Source: CAWANF01 sp963783355
Lineage (GTDB): Bacteria > Bacteroidota > Rhodothermia > Balneolales > DATFMH01
Assembly (NCBI GenBank): GCA_963783355.1
Contig: CAWANF010000001.1
Coordinates: 558,001 to 622,000, forward strand
DNA length: 64,000 nt
Direction of reading: 5' to 3'
The notes below the pieces were generated by a model. The model saw only the letters and a program-made list of their open reading frames with translations. It searched no databases and was not told where the DNA came from. The translations under genes were made by a program, and so were the position numbers. The number at the start of each line of letters is the position of its first letter. The first letter of the stretch is position 1. Positions 46,785-56,244 of the stretch are shown here, piece by piece.

Positions 46785-47786
46785 TTAAACATTTAATTCA
46801 CCCTCCCATAAACTGATATCCAAATACCATTGGTGGGTTTCGTTGCCTTCAATAATCTTACAAGTTTCAGATGAAACAGCTTTTGCCAAAGAATCGGGCC
46901 GTCCTGAAGTCGGTTCCAATCCTACTGTAAAGTGTTTTCTGTCGCTGTTATCCGGCCATCCACCATAGCACAGCCAGATTCCTAAAAAAGGAATTTTCTT
47001 AGGGTCAAAATGAAACAAAAGTGTCTCGTCATTTTCTTTTAGATAAATACCAGCCTGATTACTTATCAGCTTATCCGTGAATAATTTAAAAGCTTTCCCG
47101 AACGTCCGGTTCTGAACGATTGAAAAATCTATAATTTCAGTATGATGTTTATTGTTTTGGTTCAGGGTTGGCCAGGATAAAAAATCACCGTACGTACCGT
47201 ATTCCGTATTTGAGGCCCAATTTAAAAATACCTCACTGACTTCATCAGGTAATAAAATTTTATCACCTGGATGAATATTCAATAGAGGATGCGATGACCA
47301 TAAATAGTGGAATGAGGAATCTGACAAATTAATCAGTTTGTACTCCAGGTGAACGACATTTTCTGAAAGACTTATGGTTTTCTGAAAAGTATAATCGAGC
47401 TGTTTTCCGTTCACACTTAGAATTAACTTATCTGAACGTATTTCATAATTCCATGCCGCCGACCAAACTTCGCCATGATCCGGGATTTGAATTTCTTGTG
47501 CTTCTCCCGCAAATGATTGATTATAAATTGCAGGTTCTACGCTTGGAAAACATTCATCAAAGCCACTGGCGTCAGAAGTTTCAAAAGCAGTACCATAATC
47601 AGATTTGTGATAATCAGTATTTGGATTAAAGGGTTGCTGAAGAAATTGAGTGTTCGTTTTTTTGCTCTTTAACTCAACCATTTTTCCACCCAACCCAGGA
47701 AGAAATGAAACAGCGATGCTTTCATTCTCCATTTGAATTAGAATGAAACCGCTTTTTTTCGCCTGTCGAATAATTGTACTACTCAT
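46785..47786 (-). CDS. Aldose 1-epimerase-like protein
   Basis: A 333-residue protein of the galactose mutarotase (aldose epimerase) fold. Family features are the early strand ISVSFLPGLGGKMVELKS-type region (about 24-40), FDECFPSVEP (about 75-84), SSHPLLNIHPGD (about 164-175, giving a catalytic-type histidine) and GLEPTSGRPDSL (about 296-307, giving a catalytic-type glutamate). It is not a close match to classical GalM, so it may act on another sugar anomer. It is first in the gal operon, 49 bases before the symporter gene. A LacI-type operator lies about 290 bases upstream of its start. Confidence 0.82.
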   Translation of the reverse strand: MSSTIIRQAKKSGFILIQMENESIAVSFLPGLGGKMVELKSKKTNTQFLQQPFNPNTDYHKSDYGTAFETSDASGFDECFPSVEPAIYNQSFAGEAQEIQIPDHGEVWSAAWNYEIRSDKLILSVNGKQLDYTFQKTISLSENVVHLEYKLINLSDSSFHYLWSSHPLLNIHPGDKILLPDEVSEVFLNWASNTEYGTYGDFLSWPTLNQNNKHHTEIIDFSIVQNRTFGKAFKLFTDKLISNQAGIYLKENDETLLFHFDPKKIPFLGIWLCYGGWPDNSDRKHFTVGLEPTSGRPDSLAKAVSSETCKIIEGNETHQWYLDISLWEGELNV

Positions 47787-48197
47787 TATGAACTACTGAT
47801 TATCCTATTTTATACATCGATTATTTTTTCCATTCAAGAAACCAAAACATCTGAAATTCGTCTTTATCATATTTAAACTTACTTATTTAGAGGACCTTCG
47901 AACCACATATCTAATAAAAAAACTCGGGAAGCATAATATTAAATACTCTTAAGTATTAAGTAATTAATTAGTTATGATAAGGTGAAAAGGTGTAACACAG
48001 AAACACATAGCTCTAAAGACACTTAACAATTATTCAAATATTACAGGATTCTGGTTAACAACTGATGAAACCCTGTTTGATTTGTTATCGTTAACATGAA
48101 ATAGATACGCATACATGACACAAAAATCAAGTATGAAAAGTCGTAGATCTGTAAACTTTTATTAAAAGCGGTTCCATATTGAAATGAGAACCAATAA
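47787..48197. other. Intergenic region between lacI-type gene and gal operon
   Basis: About 410 AT-rich bases holding the control region of the minus-strand gal operon. It contains the operator at 48083-48096. On the minus strand a TTG about 20 bases before TATAAAAT (near 47805-47840) is a weak promoter candidate. No gene or RNA was seen. Confidence 0.5.
48083..48096. promoter_or_regulatory. LacI-type operator upstream of the gal operon
   Basis: TGTTATCGTTAACA, with arms TGTTA and TAACA around a central CG. Sixteen bases including flanking T's are identical to the site at 62943-62958. It lies between the regulator gene and the operon it probably controls. Confidence 0.7.
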
Positions 48198-49214
48198 TTA
48201 TTTACAACCGCAGGATTTCCTGATTTTTAATTCGGTGTTTACAATAATATTTTCGACACTTTCATCACCATTAATACAACTCAATAATTTTTGAGCCGCT
48301 TTTTTCCCGACTTCATAAGCAGGAGGGTGGATTGTCGTGAGAGGGGAAGGCATTAATTCGGCCCTGATATCATCGGACATTCCTACAATGGCGATGTCTT
48401 CGGGTATTCTCAGGTCCTTTTCGTAAATAGCCTGCATGGCACCGAAAGCGGCAGGATCGTTCACGGCTACCACAGCTCTGGGCCATGTTTCCCGGGGGCG
48501 ATCCAATAATTTGTTCATGGCATCATACCCACCCTTTTCATGAAAAGAGGCTTCCACGACAAGTTCCGGGTCCAATTTGATACTGTTTATTGATAGTGCT
48601 TCTTTATACCCTTCAAACCGTTCATTAGCAATTGTCACTTTAAGAGAACCGGATAAATAAGCAATTTTTTTATATCCATGTTCAATCAAATGTTGAGTGA
48701 TTCTTTGGGCGCTTTCCCGGTCGTTGATGCTTACACAACTTGCTCCAATATTTTTAACACAACGGTCAAAAAATACTAATGGTGTTTTGGTTTCAACTAA
48801 TTCTTTGTAGAGTTTGTAATTGCGTACTGTTTCTGCAGTAGATATCAGGATACCATCAACCCTTTTAGATTCAAGAGTATTTATAGCTTTCGATTCACGA
48901 AGTTCGTTTTCCGCCGAATGTGTTAATATAAGTTGATAATCTTTCTCATAAGTGACGTCTTCGATTCCACGAATGACCTCAGGAAAAAAGGAGTGTGTTA
49001 TTTCCGGAACTACAACTCCGATAGTATTGGTCTTATTAAGGACCAGGCTTTTAGCAATATAATTTGGACGATAACCTAATCGCTTTGCCGTTTTTAATAC
49101 TTTTTGCCGGGTTTCTTCTTCGACATTCGACCGGTTATTTAATGCCCTTGAAACGGTCATAACCGAAATGCCAAGTTCTTTCGCAATTTCTTTCTGTGTA
49201 GCTCTATTTGCCAA
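48198..49214 (-). CDS. LacI-family transcriptional regulator
   Basis: A 338-residue repressor with an N-terminal helix-turn-helix, TQKEIAKELGISVMTVSRAL (6-25), and hinge helix near RPNYIAKSLVLNKTN. The periplasmic-binding-like effector domain spans about 60-335. The conserved VDGILIS and VNDPAAFGAMQAI are present. The start is TTG at 49214, the only start that preserves the full helix-turn-helix. It is divergent from the five-gene glycosidase operon and upstream of the gal operon, so it is the probable galactose/galactan regulator. Galactose or a galacto-oligosaccharide is the likely inducer, by inference. The C-terminus ends RKSCGCK. Confidence 0.93.
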   Translation of the reverse strand: MANRATQKEIAKELGISVMTVSRALNNRSNVEEETRQKVLKTAKRLGYRPNYIAKSLVLNKTNTIGVVVPEITHSFFPEVIRGIEDVTYEKDYQLILTHSAENELRESKAINTLESKRVDGILISTAETVRNYKLYKELVETKTPLVFFDRCVKNIGASCVSINDRESAQRITQHLIEHGYKKIAYLSGSLKVTIANERFEGYKEALSINSIKLDPELVVEASFHEKGGYDAMNKLLDRPRETWPRAVVAVNDPAAFGAMQAIYEKDLRIPEDIAIVGMSDDIRAELMPSPLTTIHPPAYEVGKKAAQKLLSCINGDESVENIIVNTELKIRKSCGCK

Positions 49215-49305
49215 GGTTCACTTAAATAGATATGGTTATATATTAAACGCAATCCAAATTGACCAGTATATGCAAATTTTTCAACTTCTAAAAAAAATCA
49301 CAATA

Positions 49306-49338
49306 TTGGATGGCGTTACCTCATTATTTTTATCTTTT
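49306..49338 (+). promoter_or_regulatory. Candidate promoter of the glycosidase operon
   Basis: TTG at 49306-49308 and TATCTTTT at 49331-49338, spacer 22. The -7 box is identical to that before the HU-like gene. It implies an untranslated leader of nearly 290 bases before the ATG at 49631. The rest of the 49215-49630 region shows nothing else recognisable. Confidence 0.5.
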
Positions 49339-49353
49339 AGTCTCTTAGAGACT
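49339..49353. promoter_or_regulatory. Palindrome at the predicted transcription start
   Basis: AGTCTC and GAGACT flank TTA, directly after the -7 box. Its position at about +1 suggests an operator, but its sequence is unlike the LacI-type sites. Confidence 0.35.
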
Positions 49354-49630
49354 CACTAATAAAACAAATTTTAAATAAAATGAAAATAATTGATTTAAAA
49401 CTAATGATTCGTAACCCGATATAATAATGTTCTTTTGATTCAAAAAGACATAATGAGTATTTCGTGAAGAATATTGTTACTGCGGACATAATGACAAAGA
49501 ACAGATGTGAATCGAGCTGAAAAAACAGGAACACTTTTTACATCAAAAAGATCTTACTGGAAACGATTCATTCATTTTATGATGTTCCAGGCTCCAATAT
49601 TGCATTTTCCGAAGTTGAAATTTTACTTTT

Positions 49631-52225
49631 ATGAAATCCTTTTCCACCATTATCCTGTTGATATTATTTCTTTCTTATTCGGATCTGCATCCGAATCCTC
49701 ACTATCAGACAACTAATAATAATCACATTCTTTTTCTCGATCATTCTGGTGTTTTAAGATGGAAAGACACCCATAAAGAGCCTTCTTTTTTTGGCGTAAA
49801 CTACACTGTCCCTTTTGCTTTTGATTATCGGATGCTTAAACAGATGGGAACTAATCCCGAAAAAGAAATAGATGAGGATGTTTATCAGTTGTCTCGTTTG
49901 GGATTTAATGCATTTCGGGTGCACGTGTGGGACACGGAAGTCAGCGACAGTCTTGGCAATTTTGTGGATAACGAACATGCTAAATTGTTGGATTACCTGC
50001 TGTGGGAACTAAAGCGGCATGGTATAAAAGCCATTCTGACTCCCATGAATTTATATAATAACGGATATCCACAACGTCCAACTAAAACAGCCGGATTTGC
50101 CAATTATATTTCGAAAGGAGCGGCACCGAATAATCCAAAGTACTGGCCGGTCATGGAGCGTTATCTCAAAGAATTCGTGAATCACGTAAATCCTTATACC
50201 GGTTTGTCTTATAAAAATGATCCGGATATTATTGCTGTTGAAATTCTGAATGAGCCGGATCAGGCAAAAACAACAAAAGGTACTATAAAATTTGTCAATG
50301 CTTTAGCCTCAGCTATTCGTTCGACAGGATGGGAGAAGCCTGTTTTTTATAATCTTTCACAAGCTAATGAGACATATGCTTTAGCAATAACAAAGGCTAA
50401 TATTGACGGGGGAAGTTTTCAATGGTATCCGGCCGGACTGGTCAGGGGACATGAACTCAGGGGAAATTATCTGCCTTATGTCGACAAATATGTTATCCCT
50501 TACAGAACGAATAATCGATTTAAGAAAATGGCAAAAATGATATATGAATTCAGTTCGGCTGATGAATTACACTCGTATATTTACCCGGTAATGGCGCGTA
50601 GTTTCCGAACAGCGGGATTCCAATGGGCGACGCAGTTCACTTATACTCCTTTGGCAATTGCTTACTGTAATACAGATTACCAGACACATTATCTCAACCT
50701 GGCCTATACTCCGTCGAAGGCACTTAGCATGTTGATTGCTTCGAAAGTTTTTCACGAAACACCTTTGTATAAACGTTTCGGATCTTATCCAGCCGACACG
50801 GCATTCGGTGATTTTTATGTGAGTTATCATCAGAATCTGAGTGTAATGAATGCCGATACAGCCTTTTATTACACGAATAATACGAATACTCAACCCAGGA
50901 ATGCCGGCGACTTAAGACATATTGCCGGCGTCGGTACTTCTCCGGTCGTGAATTTTAAAGGGCGTGGAGTGTATTTTCTAGATAAACTTCAAAACGGAGT
51001 TTGGAGGCTGGAAGTTATGCCGGATGCCGTGCATGTCAGGGACCCGTTTGAACGGCCGTCTCCCGACAGGTACGTCACGTATATTGAATGGATGAAACAT
51101 ATTATGCGCATCTCTCTTCCCAATTTAGGAGAATCGTTCTCTGTAAAAGGCCTGAATAAGGGAAACGACTACAATACGGAAGCTCAAAACGGATCCTTTA
51201 CGATTCAACCGGGCTCGTATCTATTAGTAAAAAAGGGAGCAGATGCCAGTAGATGGAACGCAGACAGTCCGATGGGTTTTATTAAAATTGGTGATTTTGT
51301 GGCTCCGCCTCCTACTCCTTTAAAACCGATAGTACGACATGTACCTTTAAATTCTGTTTCAGCTGGAAAACCGTTCAAAATTTCAGCAACTATTGCGGGA
51401 GTGTCGAAGGGTAGTAAAGTTACCTTGCTCGTCAAAGGAGGATTTCGTTTTAGAAGTATTAAGATGAAGCAAGAAGATACGTTCGATTATTTCGCGGAGA
51501 TTCCGGCAAATATGGTTCGTACCGGCTTCATTGAATATTGGATAGTTGTAAGTCAAAAGGGAACGGATGTGACGTTTCCCGGCGATCATCCAGGTTCTCC
51601 ATCCGACTGGGATTATTATTATAAAGATGTATGGAAAGTTCCCGTTTTTGGGAACAAAGCCCCGGTAGAGCTTTTTAATGCCAGGAATGATAATGACAGA
51701 ATGGATATGACTTTTCAGCCGTGGAACAGAGGATTCGGAAAAAAACTGATATCAACTTCAGACCCGGGAGAATTGGCTGTTAAAGTATCAGCAAACAACC
51801 TGGATGAGCGTCCATATTCTCTCGGATGGCAGGTTTATGTTGGGAAAAGAATATCAGGCAGAAATAGCACGATGGGAAATGAAAACCAGATTGTAGTTCG
51901 GGCCCGATCGGATTATGGGAGTGAGGCAACTTTGGGAGTTATTCTTGTTGAAAATAATGGGCAATCATTCCGGGCAGACATCAGTCTGACGAAAAAATTT
52001 AAAGACTTCAGAATTCCACTAACAGCTTTTAAGCCTGATTCAATGTTGCTTTTGCCACGGCCTTTCCCCGGTTTTCTTCCTTATTGGTTTAAGTCGAAAG
52101 AAAATAAATCACTGGATATTCATAAGTTACAGGATATTCAGTTTGTGATGGGTCCTGTGAAACCTGTGGCAAAGAACAAAAGAGTGTATAGTTTTACCGT
52201 AGAATCGGCATGGATTTATCATTAA
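49631..52225 (+). CDS. Secreted clan GH-A glycoside hydrolase
   Basis: An 864-residue secreted enzyme with a short hydrophobic N-terminus. The catalytic TIM barrel (about 45-440) carries the clan GH-A acid/base E208 in EILNEPD and a likely nucleophile E306 in MIYEFSSAD. RVHVWDTEVSDS and LTPMNLYNNGYP resemble GH5/GH42-like barrels. The C-terminal half holds beta-sandwich modules, including one after about residue 660 that looks like a carbohydrate-binding or jellyroll domain. I cannot place it safely in a GH family; a beta-galactosidase such as GH147 is one possibility given its neighbours. It is the first gene of the five-gene operon divergent from lacI. Confidence 0.78.
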   Translation: MKSFSTIILLILFLSYSDLHPNPHYQTTNNNHILFLDHSGVLRWKDTHKEPSFFGVNYTVPFAFDYRMLKQMGTNPEKEIDEDVYQLSRLGFNAFRVHVWDTEVSDSLGNFVDNEHAKLLDYLLWELKRHGIKAILTPMNLYNNGYPQRPTKTAGFANYISKGAAPNNPKYWPVMERYLKEFVNHVNPYTGLSYKNDPDIIAVEILNEPDQAKTTKGTIKFVNALASAIRSTGWEKPVFYNLSQANETYALAITKANIDGGSFQWYPAGLVRGHELRGNYLPYVDKYVIPYRTNNRFKKMAKMIYEFSSADELHSYIYPVMARSFRTAGFQWATQFTYTPLAIAYCNTDYQTHYLNLAYTPSKALSMLIASKVFHETPLYKRFGSYPADTAFGDFYVSYHQNLSVMNADTAFYYTNNTNTQPRNAGDLRHIAGVGTSPVVNFKGRGVYFLDKLQNGVWRLEVMPDAVHVRDPFERPSPDRYVTYIEWMKHIMRISLPNLGESFSVKGLNKGNDYNTEAQNGSFTIQPGSYLLVKKGADASRWNADSPMGFIKIGDFVAPPPTPLKPIVRHVPLNSVSAGKPFKISATIAGVSKGSKVTLLVKGGFRFRSIKMKQEDTFDYFAEIPANMVRTGFIEYWIVVSQKGTDVTFPGDHPGSPSDWDYYYKDVWKVPVFGNKAPVELFNARNDNDRMDMTFQPWNRGFGKKLISTSDPGELAVKVSANNLDERPYSLGWQVYVGKRISGRNSTMGNENQIVVRARSDYGSEATLGVILVENNGQSFRADISLTKKFKDFRIPLTAFKPDSMLLLPRPFPGFLPYWFKSKENKSLDIHKLQDIQFVMGPVKPVAKNKRVYSFTVESAWIYH

Positions 52226-52285
52226 TAAGTTTTTGGCGAAATGAAAGAAATCGGATAGCTGTCTCATTACTTAAATAAAAGTTTT

Positions 52286-55096
52286 ATGAAAAAAAACGCA
52301 TTATTTATTTGTTTTCTTATTCTGTTTAGCACACAATTTTCTTATGCTCAAAACACAATTTTAATAAACGCATCAAAAGTAAAAGAACCGGTCATATCAT
52401 ATCCCTTTGATATGGGTAATCCTGGTCATGAGGGTAAGGAAATCCGGATTAACAATCTGTATATGACGATTGGCGGTAAACCGGTGATTCCGGTAATGGG
52501 GGAGATGCACTTTTCAAGAGTGCCCAGACAAAACTGGCAGGATATTCTCTTAAAGATGAAAGCAGCAGGTATTACGATTGTTTCAACATACATCTTTTGG
52601 ATTCATCATGAAGAGATAGAAGGGCAGTTCAACTGGTCCGGCAATCGCGATCTGCGGGCATTTCTGAAATTATGCAAAAAAGACGGTCTTTATGCTTTTG
52701 TCCGGATTGGCCCGTGGAGCCATGGAGAAGTTCGAAATGGCGGATTTCCGGATTGGCTGTTGGAAAAGAAATATATTCATCCCCGTTCAAACGATCCGGT
52801 TTATCAGCAATATGTGGGCCAATATTTTAAACAAATCGCTTTACAGATGAATGGCCTGCTCTATAAAGACGGCGGCCCTGTTATCGGTATTCAGTTGGAA
52901 AATGAATATTCGGGAGGCAAAGAGGGAAACAAGTATATTTCGTGGCTGAAAAAGACAGCCATCAATGATGGTATGGATGTGCCTTTTTATGCGGTTACCG
53001 GTTGGGGTAATGCCTCAATACCAAAAGATCAGGTGATACCTCTTTGGGCTGGTTATCCTGGTGCCCCATGGAACCCGAATTTGAAGAAAATTACTGAAAA
53101 TCCCAGTTTTGTTTTCGGGGATTCTCGAAGCAGCGGGAACGTCTATCAGGGAACTACGAGTAAGAGATATCATACAGATACGAAACGATATCCTTTTTTT
53201 ACGGTAGAATTAGGATTGGGAAATGAAATTACCTATCACAGGCGGCCGTTATTCAGTCCTATTGATGGCCTGACAATCGCAACTGCTAAACTTGGCTCCG
53301 GTGCTAATATGTTAGGTTACTATATGTTTGCTGGGGGTTCCAATCCGGTTGGAGAATTGTCAACCATGGAAGAAAATCGTAATCAAACGGGTTATTGGAA
53401 CAGATATCCTATTATTTCGTATGATTTTCAAACAGCTATTAAGGAGACCGGGGAATTATCACCCTCATATTATCAAGTCAAAAAGCTGCATTATTTCATC
53501 GATGAGTTTGGTTCGCAACTGGCTCCAATGATGCCGGTAATAGGACCACAGAAAGATCCTCACAAAAATCTACTTTATTCCGTTAGAACCAAAGGTAAAT
53601 CGGGATATTTATTTGGTATTAATTACTATCGCGGATATGAGAAACCGGAACATCGAAATGTCCGTTTTGATATTGCACTGAAGCATGAGCATCTGATCTT
53701 TCCCAAAAATCCTGTAAATATTCCGGACAGTTCTATTTTTATCTGGCCGTTTAATTTGCAATTGAAAAATGTCCTTCTGCGATATGCAACTGCTCAGCCA
53801 TTATGTAAAATCGTTCAGAACGGCACCATAAATTGGTATTTTGTCCAAAACAAGGGGATTTTACCGGAATTTAGTTTTGCTGCTTCCACTGTCGGTAAAA
53901 TCGAAACAACCAGTGGTACAATTCACCGTGAACAAAATGGTTTTCTTGTCACGGGTCTTCAACCTGGAATTGACGCCGTCATCAATCTCCAGGATAAACA
54001 GGGGAGAAATGAAAAAATTCATATTCTAACCTACGAAGAATCATTACATGTCTGGTTATTTCATCATGACGGGAAAAAGCAATTATACCTATCCGACGAC
54101 AATTTATACCTGAAACAAAATGAACTTCATGTGTACGGTCCGTCTAATCATATGAAAGTCATTGTTCTATGTGGACAAGAAGGATTGACTGCCGATGGTA
54201 AATCATTACAGGAACACCGGGTTAGTCACTTTCCGGAATATGAAATGAGCGTGCCAGCCCGCCATATAAATCTGACCTTAAAACCCAATTCCATATTATC
54301 GAATGTTAAGTGGCTGGAAGCTTCGAAAAACAAGATTACTCCGGGAAAGGAATTAGGGCACAAATTTTTTTTAAAAGAATTCAATTTGGGAAATCCGTCA
54401 GGTGTAAAATCTGCCACACTGTATCTGGCACCACAAATTCCCTGTAAGCTAAAAATCAATCACCGCTGGATTAACCAGAAAATTGTTCCTGGTGAACTAA
54501 ATAAACTTGATTTGACGGGTTATGTTCATGAAGGAAACAATATGTTGATGCTCGATTTCCCTTATGTAGAAGGTGATTCCGCATTTGCTGCTAAACTGGA
54601 GGTCGAATATGCCAACAGTGATAAAGTGACATTCTCAAGTAATAAGTCCTGGTTGACATTTGATTCTTATACCATTCCGGCTAGCTGGAGCCGCATAACT
54701 GGATTGGTAGCACCGACATTGGCATTTCCGGGGAATATTCGGGGACTTGGCGATGTAGGACCAAAAGAATGGACCATGAGAATTCCAGAGAATTATCTTG
54801 AGGGGCTGAATAATTTATACCTGCACATCAGCTATATCGGAGATCGGGCTCGCTGCCGTCTTCATTATCGTTTGATTTGGGACAATTTTAATGATAATAC
54901 CCCGTGGCATTTAGCTTTAAAACGTTTTGGAAACCAGATTTCGGGACAAAAATTAAAATTTACTGTATACCCACTAAAACCAGGATATAAAATCTACTTT
55001 GATAAAAAACCGCGCCCAAATGAAATAGGAAAAGCAGAAATAAGCAGGGTCAAAGTGGTGCCAGAATATAGTGTGAATTGGACTTTGAATAGGTGA
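52286..55096 (+). CDS. GH35 beta-galactosidase
   Basis: A 936-residue secreted enzyme, signal peptide cleaved near SYA|Q (residue 21). The GH35 opening is clear: GEMHFSRVPRQNWQDILLKM (72-91), TYIFWIHHEE (101-110) and VRIGPWSHGEVRNGGFPDWL (139-158). The acid/base is E207 in QLENEY, and E308 in FTVELG is the probable nucleophile. The usual GH35 tail WxGWF after the nucleophile is replaced by GLGNEITYHRRP, so it is a divergent subgroup. Jellyroll domains fill the C-terminal part (about 680-930). It should release galactose from galacto-oligosaccharides made by the GH53 enzymes. It lies 60 bases after the previous gene. Confidence 0.88.
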   Translation: MKKNALFICFLILFSTQFSYAQNTILINASKVKEPVISYPFDMGNPGHEGKEIRINNLYMTIGGKPVIPVMGEMHFSRVPRQNWQDILLKMKAAGITIVSTYIFWIHHEEIEGQFNWSGNRDLRAFLKLCKKDGLYAFVRIGPWSHGEVRNGGFPDWLLEKKYIHPRSNDPVYQQYVGQYFKQIALQMNGLLYKDGGPVIGIQLENEYSGGKEGNKYISWLKKTAINDGMDVPFYAVTGWGNASIPKDQVIPLWAGYPGAPWNPNLKKITENPSFVFGDSRSSGNVYQGTTSKRYHTDTKRYPFFTVELGLGNEITYHRRPLFSPIDGLTIATAKLGSGANMLGYYMFAGGSNPVGELSTMEENRNQTGYWNRYPIISYDFQTAIKETGELSPSYYQVKKLHYFIDEFGSQLAPMMPVIGPQKDPHKNLLYSVRTKGKSGYLFGINYYRGYEKPEHRNVRFDIALKHEHLIFPKNPVNIPDSSIFIWPFNLQLKNVLLRYATAQPLCKIVQNGTINWYFVQNKGILPEFSFAASTVGKIETTSGTIHREQNGFLVTGLQPGIDAVINLQDKQGRNEKIHILTYEESLHVWLFHHDGKKQLYLSDDNLYLKQNELHVYGPSNHMKVIVLCGQEGLTADGKSLQEHRVSHFPEYEMSVPARHINLTLKPNSILSNVKWLEASKNKITPGKELGHKFFLKEFNLGNPSGVKSATLYLAPQIPCKLKINHRWINQKIVPGELNKLDLTGYVHEGNNMLMLDFPYVEGDSAFAAKLEVEYANSDKVTFSSNKSWLTFDSYTIPASWSRITGLVAPTLAFPGNIRGLGDVGPKEWTMRIPENYLEGLNNLYLHISYIGDRARCRLHYRLIWDNFNDNTPWHLALKRFGNQISGQKLKFTVYPLKPGYKIYFDKKPRPNEIGKAEISRVKVVPEYSVNWTLNR

Positions 55097-55125
55097 AATT
55101 ATAACCCTTCATGAAGGATTCTTCG

Positions 55126-56244
55126 ATGAAAAATATATCATATCTGTTATTGATTGGAGTAATATGGATTACCCTGTCAGGTTGTAATAAAAATGCTTCT
55201 AAGAATGCTCAACCGACATTTTATCGTGGTGCCGATCTTTCATTCCTGCATATGATGGAAAAAGCAGGAGCCAAATATTATGATAACGGCAAGCAGGAGA
55301 ACGCCCTGAAAATTTTTAAAAATCATGGACTCAATGCAGTTCGTCTGCGGTTATGGTATCATCCCCGGGGAGGGCTCAATGATCTGGCTAATACATTGAT
55401 TATGGCAAAGCGCATTAAAGATGCCGGATTGCAATTTGTTCTGGATTTTCATTATTCTGATATTTGGGCGGATCCCCAGAAGCAATACAAACCTAAAACC
55501 TGGGACAGTTTATCTTATCCCATTCTTAAAGATAGTGTCTTTGCTTATACTAAAAGAGTCATAAACGCATTTAAGGATGAAAATGCCACACCCGATATTG
55601 TTCAAATCGGTAATGAAGTCACCCATGGTATGCTTTGGCCCGACGGGGAAGTCAACGGAAAATATAATACTCCACAACAATGGGATAATTTTACCGGGTT
55701 ATTAAAAGCGGGAATCAGGGGAGTAGAAAGTGCGGTTCCATCCGGAGATACCAAAATAATGATTCATATTGATCGTGGAGGCGACCCGGCTGGAAGCCAG
55801 TCGTTCTTCAACCAGTTGAAGAAATACAATGTTAAATACGATTATATCGGTTTATCTTATTACCCATGGTGGCATGGGCCCCTGGATTCCCTGAAAACAA
55901 CAACAACCGATCTGGCCCGTCGTTTTCATAAACCGATAATGGTTGCAGAAACGGCTTATCCATGGACTGCAAAGGGTATGTCAGACAAGGGAAAAGAAAA
56001 TCCGTCAACATTATTGAAAGCTTACCCGGCAACACCGCAGGGGCAACTCGGGTTTCTAAAAAAAGTGTTTTCAATCGTTCATCACATACCTGATCATCTT
56101 GGAATTGGTGTTTTGTATTGGGAACCGGATCCGGTTCCGATAAACGGACATGGTAACTGGACCATCAACTCAATGTTTAATTTTAAAGGCGAAGCATTGC
56201 CTTCTATATCAGTTTTTGAACCAGAAAAGAATTCGCAACAATAA
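55126..56244 (+). CDS. GH53 endo-beta-1,4-galactanase, lipoprotein
   Basis: Cleaves beta-1,4-galactan internally. I take ATG 55126 as start because AAGGA lies seven bases before it and it gives a compact lipoprotein signal with lipobox LSGC (C20); an in-frame ATG at 55111 adds five residues. Typical GH53 phrases are RGADLSFLHMMEKAGAKYYDNG and VRLRLWYHP. The acid/base E164 is in VQIGNEVTHGMLW, and the nucleophile E275 in VAETAYPW. FHYSDIWADP is also diagnostic. Lipid anchoring suggests action at the cell surface. Its stop overlaps the next start (TAATG). Confidence 0.94.
   Translation: MKNISYLLLIGVIWITLSGCNKNASKNAQPTFYRGADLSFLHMMEKAGAKYYDNGKQENALKIFKNHGLNAVRLRLWYHPRGGLNDLANTLIMAKRIKDAGLQFVLDFHYSDIWADPQKQYKPKTWDSLSYPILKDSVFAYTKRVINAFKDENATPDIVQIGNEVTHGMLWPDGEVNGKYNTPQQWDNFTGLLKAGIRGVESAVPSGDTKIMIHIDRGGDPAGSQSFFNQLKKYNVKYDYIGLSYYPWWHGPLDSLKTTTTDLARRFHKPIMVAETAYPWTAKGMSDKGKENPSTLLKAYPATPQGQLGFLKKVFSIVHHIPDHLGIGVLYWEPDPVPINGHGNWTINSMFNFKGEALPSISVFEPEKNSQQ

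Noticed and set aside
55111..55125. The upstream ATG of the lipoprotein GH53 gene
   Set aside because: AAGGA is placed correctly for ATG 55126 and the signal peptide is compact from there.
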